A stretch of 56,477 nt of DNA, taken from positions 1-56,477 of the forward strand of contig JAADHN010000112.1 in assembly GCA_013151865.1 (NCBI GenBank). The letters are read 5' to 3'. The DNA is from Kiritimatiellota bacterium. Its GTDB lineage: Bacteria > Verrucomicrobiota > Lentisphaeria > Oligosphaerales > JAADHN01. The position numbers and the translations under genes were made by a program. Every line of letters begins with the position of its first letter. Position 1 is the first letter of the stretch. This document shows, piece after piece, positions 1-9,293 of this stretch. The notes under the pieces are model-generated. The model searched no databases and was not told the origin of the DNA. It saw only the letters and a program-made list of their open reading frames with translations.

Positions 1-1
1 C

Positions 2-337
2 GTCCTCGATCTTGCCCGGGTTTTTGCGGCCAGGATCGGCGTGGCCGGGCGGTTGACGCTATTTACATCTGAACTCAGGAACCATTTCTGCAGTGTTGGC
101 AGGAACGCCTTCCTGCGTGCACAGTTGATTGTACGAAGTCGTTCGTTCTCCACAACCACAGCTTTGGTGCGCGGATTTGCGACACAGGTCGTCAACGCAA
201 ATCTGTTTTCGTTTCAACAGCTGGAAACGCTTACCCAACACGAAGATATTGGGGCACTGATCGCCAGAGCCGTCGTCGTGAATCCAAGCATCAACTTCAA
301 TATCGGTGCGTTGATCTTGAATGGGAGTACACCATGA
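2..337 (+). CDS. 3' end of unknown gene (partial)
   Basis: The reading frame is open from the left edge to a TGA at 335-337. The last base of its penultimate codon and that stop form an ATGA overlap with the next gene at 334, as in a translationally coupled operon. The visible 111 residues show no motif I recognise. GC content is lower than in the rest of the window. A competing minus-strand frame (about 59-241) is also open and looks protein-like, so the frame assignment rests mainly on the ATGA junction and on co-direction with the two following genes. Function unknown; the N-terminus lies outside the window. Confidence 0.4.
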   Translation, partial: VLDLARVFAARIGVAGRLTLFTSELRNHFCSVGRNAFLRAQLIVRSRSFSTTTALVRGFATQVVNANLFSFQQLETLTQHEDIGALIARAVVVNPSINFNIGALILNGSTP

Positions 338-943
338 ACAACGTCTTGCTGATTATCGTGCTGCTCGGTGTAATCGTCAGCATCGTGTTGCACGTATTGT
401 ACGTCATCGACGAACACGGTAAGTTGGATTCGCTTAACAGGCTTTCGTTCTATGCCGATGGTTATATGCGGCGGGGGTTCCACAAAACTCGTTTGCGAGT
501 TCGGGATCCGAGTACTGGTAGACATCTATGGTTCGTGAAGGTGACGACGCAACCTAAGGACTATGGCCCCACGCGATTCTTTTTGAGATTGACCGCCGAC
601 AGTTGTTCTCCGGATGAATTCAGTCGTGCCCAGCAAGCGCTCGCCCAGGCCGGGATCGAATACTACCTGACCACCGAGCGAGATGCGTGCATTGGTCGTA
701 CACTGCGATATGGATGTAGATAAGGCAGTCCGTGCCGCTCGCTGCATCTTCGTGAACGCTTTTGGATTGTCCGACAACAGTCCCCTGCGGTATGGTCTTT
801 TCGGCGCAATGAGTCCGGCCCCGGATGCTATAGTCGACTGGGAAGACAGTCCCCAACTGGCGCAATACTTGAAAAGGCGTGCCGCCGCGGGCAAGCCCAT
901 TCCCAAGCGCTACATGCATCTCGTCGGGAGATCGGAAGGATGA
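334..943 (+). pseudogene. Membrane-anchored paralog A, split by a frameshift
   Basis: Starting at ATG 334, the frame encodes an N-terminal hydrophobic helix (about residues 3-24) and a soluble domain, then stops at 721-723. The homologous C-terminal half continues in the next frame from about 683 to 943. Pairing with the downstream gene is clear. Around the shift, the ALVVH stretch here matches FLLVP there, and further on RCIFVNAFGL matches MYVFMDAFHL. The shift point is therefore near 680-690, where one surplus base would account for it. It overlaps the next gene by ATGA at 940-943. It could be a true pseudogene, a programmed shift or a sequence error. Family unknown. Confidence 0.6.
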
Positions 944-1614
944 ACTGGTGGCAATGGTCTCTGATGGTGCTCGGCGTGCTGGTTGTTTTATGGGCAATCT
1001 ACGTTTACCGGGATCGCCGCACTACAGTCAGCCATGTCTGGTTCTATATCGGCCAACTCATGGACGGTCCCGTCGCGAATGCTCTTGTTTTGCCTGTTCT
1101 GCGCTATCAACATCAACATTCCGATTATGCGTTGGAATTGTACCGCGGGAAGATCGGTGAACGCATCGACGACGCCACGGTCCTGACACTATCCGAGGCG
1201 TGGTGTTATCCCGGTGATTTTGAGCGCGCTGGAATGGTGCTCGAAAAGCACGGAATCGACTATCGCGTCGTCCAGCCCGACGGCACAGGTCAAAAATTCC
1301 TGCTCGTCCCCGGCGGCGAAGACATCCGCAAAATGTGCAGGGCGGTGATGTACGTCTTCATGGACGCTTTTCATCTGCCGTATACCGCGAAGCTCCACCA
1401 GCGCCTGAGTTTTGTGCTCAACGAAGAAGACAAAGCGCACATCAGGAAGATGCTCGCGTTGGCCTACCCCGTGTCGCAATCGGAGTCCGCGCAAGGCGTT
1501 TCAGCCCGTGTCCCGGCAGTCGATGCACCGGACACCGAAGCCCCGCCGGATTCGATGTCCGGGCGGGAGCCGGTGGTTGACGATGACCCCGGGCGCTGCT
1601 CGGGGTTCCGGTGA
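940..1614 (+). CDS. Membrane-anchored paralog B, unknown function
   Basis: This 224-residue protein has a single N-terminal membrane helix (about residues 5-22), a cytoplasmic or periplasmic domain of about 140 residues, and a low-complexity Pro/Asp-rich tail (from about 180). It starts inside the ATGA that ends paralog A and shares that protein's architecture and C-terminal half, so the two are a tandem duplication. I recognise no catalytic motif. Small one-TM proteins in tandem copies occur as immunity proteins downstream of toxins and as envelope accessory factors, but nothing here decides between these. The tail may be variable sequence added by read-through into less constrained DNA. Confidence 0.65.
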   Translation: MNWWQWSLMVLGVLVVLWAIYVYRDRRTTVSHVWFYIGQLMDGPVANALVLPVLRYQHQHSDYALELYRGKIGERIDDATVLTLSEAWCYPGDFERAGMVLEKHGIDYRVVQPDGTGQKFLLVPGGEDIRKMCRAVMYVFMDAFHLPYTAKLHQRLSFVLNEEDKAHIRKMLALAYPVSQSESAQGVSARVPAVDAPDTEAPPDSMSGREPVVDDDPGRCSGFR

Positions 1615-1656
1615 AAGCGCCCCTTGGGGCGGCAGACAAGACGCCTTCGGCGAATG

Positions 1657-2058
1657 TCAGGGATGCTCCGCGGACAGGAAGTGCTCGGCGAAGCGGCGGT
1701 CGACCGGGGCCATGCCGACTACCGGCAGTTCGTCCGCGATGAACCAGGCGATTTCCTGTCCGTCCAGCCCCGCGGCACGTTCCGGCCGGTCTGTCCGGCA
1801 GTCGTAGAATTCGATTCGAACGAGTTTTTCCGGATACCGGTGGGTCAACACGGCAAGCCGACACCCGGGGAGCACGTCCAATCCCAATTCCTCGGCGATT
1901 TCTCGCCGGATACAATCGGGGCCGGACTCGCCCGGGAGTTTCTTGCCGCCCGGGAATTCCCACTGCCCCGCCATATGTGCGCCGGGGGGCCGGCGTGCCA
2001 GCAGCAAGCGGTCGCCGGAGCGGATGACTGCCGCACAGACTTGGATGGGTTCGACCAT
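1657..2058 (-). CDS. Nudix hydrolase (MutT-like)
   Basis: This 133-residue protein is a single Nudix domain. The complete Nudix box (G-x5-E-x7-REUxEExGU) is present, beginning at GKKLPGE and ending in REIAEELGL. Such enzymes hydrolyse nucleoside diphosphates linked to another moiety. The N-terminal VCAAVIRSGDRLLLARRPPG and the short length resemble the 8-oxo-dGTP/CTP pyrophosphohydrolase (MutT) group, but the substrate cannot be read from sequence. The ATG at 2058 was chosen because GGAG lies 10 bases upstream and the Nudix fold begins just after it; the frame stays open further upstream. It follows the oxidoreductase gene on the same strand after about 217 bases. Confidence 0.9.
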   Translation of the reverse strand: MVEPIQVCAAVIRSGDRLLLARRPPGAHMAGQWEFPGGKKLPGESGPDCIRREIAEELGLDVLPGCRLAVLTHRYPEKLVRIEFYDCRTDRPERAAGLDGQEIAWFIADELPVVGMAPVDRRFAEHFLSAEHP

Positions 2059-2275
2059 GTTCCATGCTCCGATGCAGCGTTGATCGTGCGTGCGGATTTC
2101 GCGGTCGATTCGACGCGACATTCTTCAACTTCAACGAGCCGGTCGCCGGTCCTCGCTGTATCCGAGAGTCCCGGCGTCTGCTTGTGCCGGCCGCCGCCTT
2201 TAACCGCGCGGCCATCGACTTTCAGTTCTCTCCGCTCCGGGGTCCCTTGTCGCGGGGCCCCCGGCATTCCCCGAT

Positions 2276-3397
2276 TCAGCGAGTGCTGTCGGCGTTCCGG
2301 TCCAAGACGCCTTCGGGCAGGCCGACAGGGAGGGGAGCGGGACGCTCGCAGCTCGTGGTGAGCCGGACGTGTCGGTCCGAGTAAGACGCTTCATGCAGGG
2401 CCTGCATGATATCGAGCACGTGGCAGGCGAGCTGTCCGCTGGCGCGATGCGGCCGGTCGAACCGGATGGCGTAGGCCATGTCTGCCACACCGATGCCGCG
2501 CCAGTTGTCTGTGTACGGGTGTGTGAGGGAGACTTCCCGCCACTCTTGTTCGCCGGCACGCAGCAGGCGCACGGTCCCGCCGAAGCCGTTCGGATCCGGC
2601 ACGGACAGGGAGCCCTCGGTGCCGTAGATTTCGATCCGCGGCAGTCGAGCCGCCCACACGTCGAAACTCATGATCAGGCTTGCCACAGCCCCGGAGGCGA
2701 AATCGAGCACGCCCGCCACGTGTGTGGGGACTTCGACTCGGATGACTTTGCCATTCAGCGGTTCGCTGGTGATCGTTCGCTCCGGGAAGGTGATGCGCGC
2801 CGAGCCGGTGACGCGTTCGACCGGCCCGAGGAGGTTGACCAGGGCGGTGAGGTAGTAGGGCCCCATGTCGAACACGGGGCCGCCGCCCGCCTTGTAATAG
2901 AACTCGGGGGCCGGGTGCCACGACTCATGGCCGCGGCAGGTCATGAACGCCGTGGCGGCGACCGGCTCGCCGACGGCGCCGTCGTCGATGAGTTTTCGGC
3001 AGGTCTGAATCCCGCCGCCCATGAACGTATCCGGGGCACAGCCGATCCGCAGTCCCCGGGCCCGGGCGAGGTCCAAGAGCTCGAGCCCCTGTTGCCGGGC
3101 AACGGCCAGAGGTTTTTCGCTGTATACGGATTTCCCGGCTTCGAGTACCGCGCGGTCCACCGAGTAATGGGCGTCCGGCGTGGTGAGGTTGACGGCGATC
3201 TCGATGTCCGGATCGGCCAGCAGTTCCCCGGTGGACACGGCGCGGGGCACCCCGAATTCCTCGGTCCGGGCCCGGGCGCGTTCGAGATCGAGGTCGGCGC
3301 ACGCTGCGACCTCGAGGATGTCGAAACTCGGGCAGGTTTTCAGATACGCCCCGCTGATGTTGCCGCAGCCGATGATCCCGATCTTTGTTTTCTTCAT
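2276..3397 (-). CDS. Gfo/Idh/MocA family oxidoreductase
   Basis: This 373-residue NAD(P)-dependent sugar or polyol dehydrogenase-like protein opens with a Rossmann dinucleotide motif ([11 protein letters not shown]). It also has the family EKPLA motif near residue 95-100 that positions the nicotinamide, and a C-terminal alpha/beta substrate domain ([13 protein letters not shown]). Members oxidise or epimerise sugars and related compounds; the substrate is not predictable here. ATG 3397 is preferred over an upstream ATG (3427) because the Rossmann fold begins immediately and GGGAG lies about 11 bases upstream. PVC genomes often carry many such paralogs linked to polysaccharide use, consistent with the neighbouring glycosidase-like genes. 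Confidence 0.9.
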   Translation of the reverse strand: MKKTKIGIIGCGNISGAYLKTCPSFDILEVAACADLDLERARARTEEFGVPRAVSTGELLADPDIEIAVNLTTPDAHYSVDRAVLEAGKSVYSEKPLAVARQQGLELLDLARARGLRIGCAPDTFMGGGIQTCRKLIDDGAVGEPVAATAFMTCRGHESWHPAPEFYYKAGGGPVFDMGPYYLTALVNLLGPVERVTGSARITFPERTITSEPLNGKVIRVEVPTHVAGVLDFASGAVASLIMSFDVWAARLPRIEIYGTEGSLSVPDPNGFGGTVRLLRAGEQEWREVSLTHPYTDNWRGIGVADMAYAIRFDRPHRASGQLACHVLDIMQALHEASYSDRHVRLTTSCERPAPLPVGLPEGVLDRNADSTR

Positions 3398-3656
3398 CGA
3401 TGCCGTCGCTCCCGGGCTCGAAGGCACGGGGAAAGGTCTCTTGCGCCCCGATCCCTCATGCAGGTGTTTTCAGTTTCGGTGTTCTTCCGGATGGGGCGTG
3501 CTGCGAAAGAAACCGGCGGTTTTCGTCGTGGACCGGGTTGATTTCAAGCGCTGTTTCAGTATTATTGACAGAAAGCGTACCGCACCGTCCGCCGTGAGCC
3601 GACCGCAAAACGCGACCCGGTCCACGGCCGACCACGCCCCGACTGCCACCACCGCC

Positions 3657-3884
3657 ATGAACCTGCTTTCCTGCGAGCCTGGCGTCCCGCATCGGATTGC
3701 CGCCCTCCAGGGCGGTCCGGGCTTCCGTGCCCGTCTGTACAACCTCGGTATCGCCAAAGGCCAAATCGTCACCAAGGTCCATACCCATGCCTTTCGCGGA
3801 CCGGTGACGTTACAGGTGGGGCAGAGCCAGGTTGCCCTGGGCCGCGGCATGGCTGCCCGTATCCGGGTCGAAGCACTGCAATGA
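3657..3884 (+). CDS. feoA: FeoA domain protein
   Basis: This 75-residue protein has the SH3-like FeoA fold. Its core (ARLYNLGIAKGQIVTKV, then GPVTLQVGQSQVALGRGMAARIRV) matches the family pattern of a small cytosolic partner of the FeoB ferrous iron transporter. Its stop overlaps the feoB start in an ATGA (3881-3884), so the two are translationally coupled. ATG 3657 is used; an in-frame GTG at 3594 would add a Thr/Ala-rich stretch unlike FeoA. No Fur box was identified in the roughly 260-base gap upstream. Confidence 0.88.
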   Translation: MNLLSCEPGVPHRIAALQGGPGFRARLYNLGIAKGQIVTKVHTHAFRGPVTLQVGQSQVALGRGMAARIRVEALQ

Positions 3885-5629
3885 AACGCCTCATCCTGAT
3901 CGGGAACCCGAACGTCGGCAAGTCTGCGGTGTTCTGGCGCCTCACGGGGATTCACGCGGCCACCTCGAACTATCCGGGCACCACCGTCAGTTTCAAGTCC
4001 GGCCTGGCCAGAATCGGCGATGAATTCTTCGAGGTGGTGGACACCCCCGGCGCGTACTCCATCGATGCGACCAACGAAGCCGAGAAGGTGGCGGTCGAGC
4101 TGGTGGAGACGGGGGACCTCTTCGTCAATGTGATCGACGCCACCAACCTCGAGCGGAATCTCCTGTTGACCATGCAGATGTTGGAGCGCGGCCTGCCTAT
4201 GGTCGTCGCGCTCAACATGTATGACGACGCCCGGCACAAGGGCATCCGGATCGACGTCGATCAACTCTCTCGTTTTCTCCGCGTGCCGGTGATCCCCACG
4301 GTCGGGATCAGCGGCGTTGGGATTGCCAACTTGGCGCAGGCTATTTGCGAACTCCGCAAGCAGGTGGACCAGGGGGTTGAGTTTCCGCGGATTCACAGCC
4401 ATACGCCCGAGGAACGTTGGGGCGACATCGGTCTTCTGACCGCCCGGGTCCAAAGCCTCGAGCACCGGCATCACACATTTCTGGAATGGCTCCAGGACAT
4501 TTCTCTGCAGCCTCGAACCGGTCTTCTTTTCGCCGCGATATTGCTGTATGTCGCATTTCGGGTGATCCGTTTCGTGGGGGAAGGGCTCATTGGGGTGGTG
4601 TTCGACCCCTTCTTCCATGGTCCCTTCCTGTCGCTGGCCAACCATCTGTCGCGCGTCCTGCGGGACGATCCGCTTTTGCATCACCTGCTCATCGGCCGGT
4701 TGGTGAACGGCGAGATCGACTTTGTGCAATCCATGGGCATGCTCACCACCGGCCTGTACGTGCCCGTCGGCATGGTCCTGCCGTATGTGGTGGCGTTTTA
4801 CTTCGTGCTGGCGATCCTCGAGGATGTGGGCTACCTGCCGCGACTCGGCGTCCTGCTGGACGGTCTCATGCACCGCGTGGGCCTGCACGGGTTCGGCGTG
4901 ATCCCCGTTCTGCTCGGTCTCGGCTGCAACGTTCCGGGGATCATGGCGACCCGCTCGCTCGAGACACGCGCCCAGCGGTTCATCGCCTGCACCCTGATCT
5001 CGGTGGGCGTGCCGTGCGTTTCGCTCCAGGCCATGATCCTGAAAGTCGTCGGGGATTTCGGCCTGCGTTACGTGGTGGGCGTGTATGTTTTCCTGGGTGT
5101 GGTGGTTCTGTTGCTGGGGCAAGTTCTCAAGCGGTTGGTGCGGGGGGCGCTGCCCGAACTGATCCTCGAGATCCCGCCTTATCGGCTTCCGAGCCTCAAG
5201 CTGGCGGGCCTTAAGCTCTATCACCGCACCCGGGGGTTCGTGACCGAGGCCGTCCCCCTGGTCCTCGGCGGTGTGCTACTGGTGAACATCCTCGATTACT
5301 TTCGGTTTTTCGAGGGCGCCGCCGTCCTTGCGGCGCCGCTGGTGACCCGTCTCTGGGGGTTGCCCCAGGAAGCGATCCTGCCGATTATGCTCGGTTTCTT
5401 GCGCAAGGATATTGCGGCCGGAATGCTCATACCGTTGCACATGAGCCTGCCGCAATTGATGACGGCTTGTGTGCTGCTGTCGTTGAGCTTTCCCTGTATC
5501 GCCACGTTCACGGTGTTGTTCACGGAACTGGGTTGGCGGGATGCGCTCAAGAGCATCGGCACGATGGTGGTGACCGCGGTGGTATTCGGGACCGTGGCCC
5601 GCTTTCTCTTCGCCCTGGGCGTCGGCTGA
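3881..5629 (+). CDS. feoB: Ferrous iron transporter FeoB
   Basis: This 582-residue inner-membrane protein imports Fe(II). The N-terminal GTPase domain shows G1 GNPNVGKS (8-15), G3 DTPG (54-57) and G4 NMYD (112-115). After a helical spacer come about eight membrane segments from residue 208 on. The two Gate regions are recognisable, the first by GLGCNVPGIMATR with its conserved cysteine and the second by GFLRKDIAAG. It is shorter than the approximately 770-residue E. coli protein and lacks the long C-terminal extension, as do other compact FeoBs. Trp19 replaces the usual Asn after G1. It is coupled to feoA by a 4-base overlap. Confidence 0.93.
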   Translation: MKRLILIGNPNVGKSAVFWRLTGIHAATSNYPGTTVSFKSGLARIGDEFFEVVDTPGAYSIDATNEAEKVAVELVETGDLFVNVIDATNLERNLLLTMQMLERGLPMVVALNMYDDARHKGIRIDVDQLSRFLRVPVIPTVGISGVGIANLAQAICELRKQVDQGVEFPRIHSHTPEERWGDIGLLTARVQSLEHRHHTFLEWLQDISLQPRTGLLFAAILLYVAFRVIRFVGEGLIGVVFDPFFHGPFLSLANHLSRVLRDDPLLHHLLIGRLVNGEIDFVQSMGMLTTGLYVPVGMVLPYVVAFYFVLAILEDVGYLPRLGVLLDGLMHRVGLHGFGVIPVLLGLGCNVPGIMATRSLETRAQRFIACTLISVGVPCVSLQAMILKVVGDFGLRYVVGVYVFLGVVVLLLGQVLKRLVRGALPELILEIPPYRLPSLKLAGLKLYHRTRGFVTEAVPLVLGGVLLVNILDYFRFFEGAAVLAAPLVTRLWGLPQEAILPIMLGFLRKDIAAGMLIPLHMSLPQLMTACVLLSLSFPCIATFTVLFTELGWRDALKSIGTMVVTAVVFGTVARFLFALGVG

Positions 5630-5681
5630 TGCCCTCTTTGCTCGAGGGTCGGTCGCGTCCGTCTCGCCGGGAGGGCCCGAC

Positions 5682-8600
5682 ATGAAGATGATTCGCAGAG
5701 TATCCGCCGCAGCGATCCTGGCGCCGGCTGTATTCGTCGGGGCCGTGCCGCGGGTGCACGCCATTGCCGTGCCGAACCCATCGTTCGAGCAGGGGACGGG
5801 CGCCGCGCCCGATGGGTGGAAGCTCGAGTCCGGGAAGGGCGAGTGGTTGAAGACGGCGACGGCGCCGGACGGCCGCCGGGTCTTGACGGTGGTCGGCAAC
5901 GGTCGGGACAGCGGATATTGGCGTTCGGCCCCGGTCGCTTTTCGGCCGAATACGGTTTATGAGATCCGCTTCATGGCGCGCGGAGGCTCTGGGGGCGGTA
6001 CGCCCACGACCGGTCCGATCTTCTGCAACCGCGATCTGGGCGGGATCCCGGCGGAATGGAAAAAGTACTCCTCCGTGTTCGTGACCCCGGCCGAGGTGTC
6101 CGCCGCCAACGCGTGGCTGCGTTTCGGTCAGTGGCATGTGTCCGGCGCCGTTGCCTACGACGACCTCCATCTCACCCGTGTGCTGCCGGTCTACCGGAGT
6201 GCGGACGGTCTGGTTCTCGGGGAAGGCGAAAGCGTCAGCGGTCGCACGTACCGATTCGATGCCCCGTTGTCGGGTACGAGTCGGAACCAGAGCCGGCCGC
6301 TCTTTTCGCAACAGTGCGGGTTCAACACCAACCGTTGGGTTTTCGGTGCGGGCGCCACCGTGGTCTATCGCCACCAGCTCGGAACGCGCCGGCAAACCCG
6401 TGCCCGGGGGGAAGTGAGCATCAACTGGTATTCGGGCGGCAAACTGGTCGTGGAATTGAGCCGGGACGGCAAGACGTGGCGGCCGGCCGCCGAGGCCGTC
6501 GCCATGGGGACCGTATCGTTCCAGGTTCCCCCGGCGTGGTTGCCGGCGTCGGCGATCTGGGTCCGTTTTGCGGCGCGCAGCAAGGCCAAGGTCGGCGCGG
6601 CGTTCGATCCCGGCTCGTTTCAGATCAATTCCTATCGGTACACGGCGACCGTGGACGGTCCGGCGGTCGAGGTCGTGGGCGCCACGCACTTCGTGACGGT
6701 TGCGGCCGAAGATCCGCGTGTGGACATCGGAGTGCTGGGCTTCGGTGACGGCATTCCGGGCGGAAGCAACGTGGTTCGGCTGCGCCTGAAGTCCCGTGGT
6801 CCCGGCCGACTGGCGGTGACGCCCAGGGCGGCGTTTGTGGGGCCCGCAATGACCTGGACCGATTCGGGGCCGCGGAGGATGCTCGAGCCGAATCGGTCCG
6901 TGGATGTTTCGCTCCCGTATCGAGTGCTGGAGCCGGGACGGATCGAGATGACCCTGGCGCTTGGGGCAGGTCTCCGAACCCGGTTGCGGACCCTGCTTTC
7001 CGTGCCGCGTCTGTACGACGTGTCCTACGGCGAGTCCCTGCCGGGTTCGTCGAAACAGGTGGCGCTTTGGTGGGCCTTGTCCGGCTGGAAGATTTCCGTG
7101 TCCCGGCCAGCGCCGACTGCGAAAGGGCAGGCCCTGCGGGTCCGCGCCGCCCGGAACGAGACGGACGCCGCCCAACTGGTGGTCCGCCCGTCCCGGGAAT
7201 TGCGGGGGTTTCGGGCGCGGGCGCTCGCGCCGCTCCGCGGTCCGGAGGGAGCAGTACTGCCGCCGAGCGCGGTCGAGTTCCTTCGCGTCCGCTACGTGCG
7301 GGTGGAGCGGCCCACGGATTTTCGCGGCTGCGTCGGCTTATGGCCGGACCCGCTCCCGCCGTTGCGGGCCCCCATCAGCTTGCCGGCCCGGCGGAATCAG
7401 CCGCTTTGGGTGCGCGTTTCCGTACCCAAGGCCGCTCGGCCCGGCGTTTACCGCGGCAGTCTCCGATTGGAAGCCGACGACTGGCAGGCCGACGTCCCCA
7501 TCGAGGTCACGGTGTTCGACTTCGTCCTTCCGGACCGGATGACCTGCAGCACTGCGTTCGGCTTCTCTCCCGGAAACGTCTGGCGCTACCACAACGTGAA
7601 AACGCCGGAACAACGCCGGGCCGTCCTCGACCTGTATTGGGCCAACTACAGCGCCCACCATATTTCGCCCTACGATCCCGCCCCGCTCGATCCGTACGTC
7701 GTTCGCTGGCCGGACACCGGCAAGTGGAGCGGCGGGATTCGCGACCGCACGGTCCGGGCCGACGGTCGGGGTTCGCTCCGGCTCGAGGACAAGTCCGCGA
7801 CGGCCAACGTCGCCTGTCGCTACCAGGATCGATTCGATATCCCCGCCAAGGGCTTCCGGCTCCGGTTCCGCTATCGCACGACACCCGCCGACCATCGGTT
7901 CATCGTCACGCTGAACCACCATGACGCCCGGGGCCAGTGGATGTCTGGCCACAACAACGACATACGCGTCCAGGGCAGCGGCGATTGGCGCCGGTTCGAC
8001 CGTACCCTGACCCACTTCCCCAAGGGCGCGAAGTCCGCAACGCTGACGCTTTGGGCCACGCTCTACGCCGAGGACGGACACTTCACCGGGACGGTCTGGT
8101 ACGACGACGTTTCCCTCGTGGACCTGTCCACCGGCAAGGAACTATTGTCCGGCGGGGGCTTCGAGCCGCGATCCCCGGAACAATTGAAGCCCGTGTTCGA
8201 TTGGGCAGCCTGGGACCGAGCCATGGACCGGGCGGTCAACCGCTACCACTTCAACTCGTTTCGGGTCAGACCGATGGGACTCGGGGGCGGCACGTTCTAT
8301 GCCCGGCGTGCGCCTTCGCTGCTCGGGTACGCGGAAGGCGCGCCGGAATATCGGACCGCCTTCTACGGCTATTGGCACAATCTTCAGGAACACCTGCGGA
8401 AGCGGGGGCTGCTGGACGAGGCGTACGTGTATTGGTTCGACGAACCGAGTCCTAAAGATTACGCCTTTGTCATGAACGGATTCCGCAAGCTGAAAGAGAC
8501 GGCGCCCGACCTGCGGCGCATGCTCACCGAACAAGTCGAGCCCGACCTTGTCGGCGGCCCGAACCTCTGGTGCCCCGTGTTGCACAGCTTCCAGCCGGAG

Positions 8601-9212
8601 CGTGCTGCCGAACGACAAAAGCAGGGCGACCGCTTCTGGTGGTATGTATGCACCGGCCCCAAGGCGCCGTACCCCGGCCTGTTCATCGATCATGCCGGCA
8701 CGGATCTGCGCGTGTGGCTTTGGCTGACATGGAAGTACCGTGTCGAAGGCATCCTGGTCTGGCAAACCAACTATTGGACCAGCAACGCCGCGTACCCCGA
8801 TCCGGCCCACCCGCAGGACCCCTACCTGGATCCCATGGGTTGGGTCTCCGGATACGGGACGCCGGCGGGAACGAAACGCCCCTGGGGCAACGGAGACGGC
8901 CGCTTCATTTATCCGCCGGAAAGTGCCTCGGATGCAAATCCCGCCGAACCGGTCATCGAGGGACCGGTCGACTCGATCCGGTGGGAGATGCTCCGGGACG
9001 GCATCGAGGATTACGAATATCTGGTCATGCTTCAACGCCGGATCGAGGCACGTACGGCCCGGGGGAAGGACACGAACCTGGGCGCCTTCCGCGAGCTTCT
9101 CGAAGTGCCCGACGAGATTGCCCGGGATCGAACGGACTTCACCCAGCGCCCCGAACCCATCGAAGCCCGCCGCCTTCGGATTGCCCGCGCCATCGAACAA
9201 CTGAAGCCGTAG
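5682..9212 (+). CDS. Secreted DUF4091 glycosidase-like protein with CBM-like domains
   Basis: This 1176-residue exported protein has a signal peptide (MKMIRR, hydrophobic core, AxA-type site near residue 27). A beta-sandwich module opening PNPSFEQG follows (about 28-165), resembling CBM4/9-type carbohydrate binding. A long beta-rich middle leads to a second sandwich (about 690-830) ending in YDDVSLVDL. The C-terminal TIM-barrel-like DUF4091 region (about 840-1176) contains YWFDEP with candidate acid Glu921, and WWYVCTGPKAPYP. DUF4091 proteins are predicted glycoside hydrolases without a settled substrate. The start is supported by GGGAGG 7 bases upstream. It begins a same-strand run with the next gene. 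Confidence 0.85.
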   Translation: MKMIRRVSAAAILAPAVFVGAVPRVHAIAVPNPSFEQGTGAAPDGWKLESGKGEWLKTATAPDGRRVLTVVGNGRDSGYWRSAPVAFRPNTVYEIRFMARGGSGGGTPTTGPIFCNRDLGGIPAEWKKYSSVFVTPAEVSAANAWLRFGQWHVSGAVAYDDLHLTRVLPVYRSADGLVLGEGESVSGRTYRFDAPLSGTSRNQSRPLFSQQCGFNTNRWVFGAGATVVYRHQLGTRRQTRARGEVSINWYSGGKLVVELSRDGKTWRPAAEAVAMGTVSFQVPPAWLPASAIWVRFAARSKAKVGAAFDPGSFQINSYRYTATVDGPAVEVVGATHFVTVAAEDPRVDIGVLGFGDGIPGGSNVVRLRLKSRGPGRLAVTPRAAFVGPAMTWTDSGPRRMLEPNRSVDVSLPYRVLEPGRIEMTLALGAGLRTRLRTLLSVPRLYDVSYGESLPGSSKQVALWWALSGWKISVSRPAPTAKGQALRVRAARNETDAAQLVVRPSRELRGFRARALAPLRGPEGAVLPPSAVEFLRVRYVRVERPTDFRGCVGLWPDPLPPLRAPISLPARRNQPLWVRVSVPKAARPGVYRGSLRLEADDWQADVPIEVTVFDFVLPDRMTCSTAFGFSPGNVWRYHNVKTPEQRRAVLDLYWANYSAHHISPYDPAPLDPYVVRWPDTGKWSGGIRDRTVRADGRGSLRLEDKSATANVACRYQDRFDIPAKGFRLRFRYRTTPADHRFIVTLNHHDARGQWMSGHNNDIRVQGSGDWRRFDRTLTHFPKGAKSATLTLWATLYAEDGHFTGTVWYDDVSLVDLSTGKELLSGGGFEPRSPEQLKPVFDWAAWDRAMDRAVNRYHFNSFRVRPMGLGGGTFYARRAPSLLGYAEGAPEYRTAFYGYWHNLQEHLRKRGLLDEAYVYWFDEPSPKDYAFVMNGFRKLKETAPDLRRMLTEQVEPDLVGGPNLWCPVLHSFQPERAAERQKQGDRFWWYVCTGPKAPYPGLFIDHAGTDLRVWLWLTWKYRVEGILVWQTNYWTSNAAYPDPAHPQDPYLDPMGWVSGYGTPAGTKRPWGNGDGRFIYPPESASDANPAEPVIEGPVDSIRWEMLRDGIEDYEYLVMLQRRIEARTARGKDTNLGAFRELLEVPDEIARDRTDFTQRPEPIEARRLRIARAIEQLKP

Positions 9213-9293
9213 CCTCGGGCATTCTTGCTCGGCGGGCTCGGGACGGTGTCCGTCTGTCTTGGCAAGGGGTGTTTCCCCCCAGGAGCTGATTTC

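Noticed and set aside
59-241. Minus-strand Cys-rich frame at the left edge
   Set aside because: It looks protein-like, but it has no upstream start with a ribosome site and conflicts with the ATGA-coupled plus-strand arrangement. It is not fully excluded.
2369-3541. Plus-strand open frame opposite the Gfo/Idh/MocA gene
   Set aside because: The minus-strand frame has a clear Rossmann motif and EKP motif; the plus frame has none.
3470-5224. Long minus-strand open frame opposite feoB
   Set aside because: It is His/Arg/Gln-rich and lacks domains, whereas the plus frame has all FeoB motifs.
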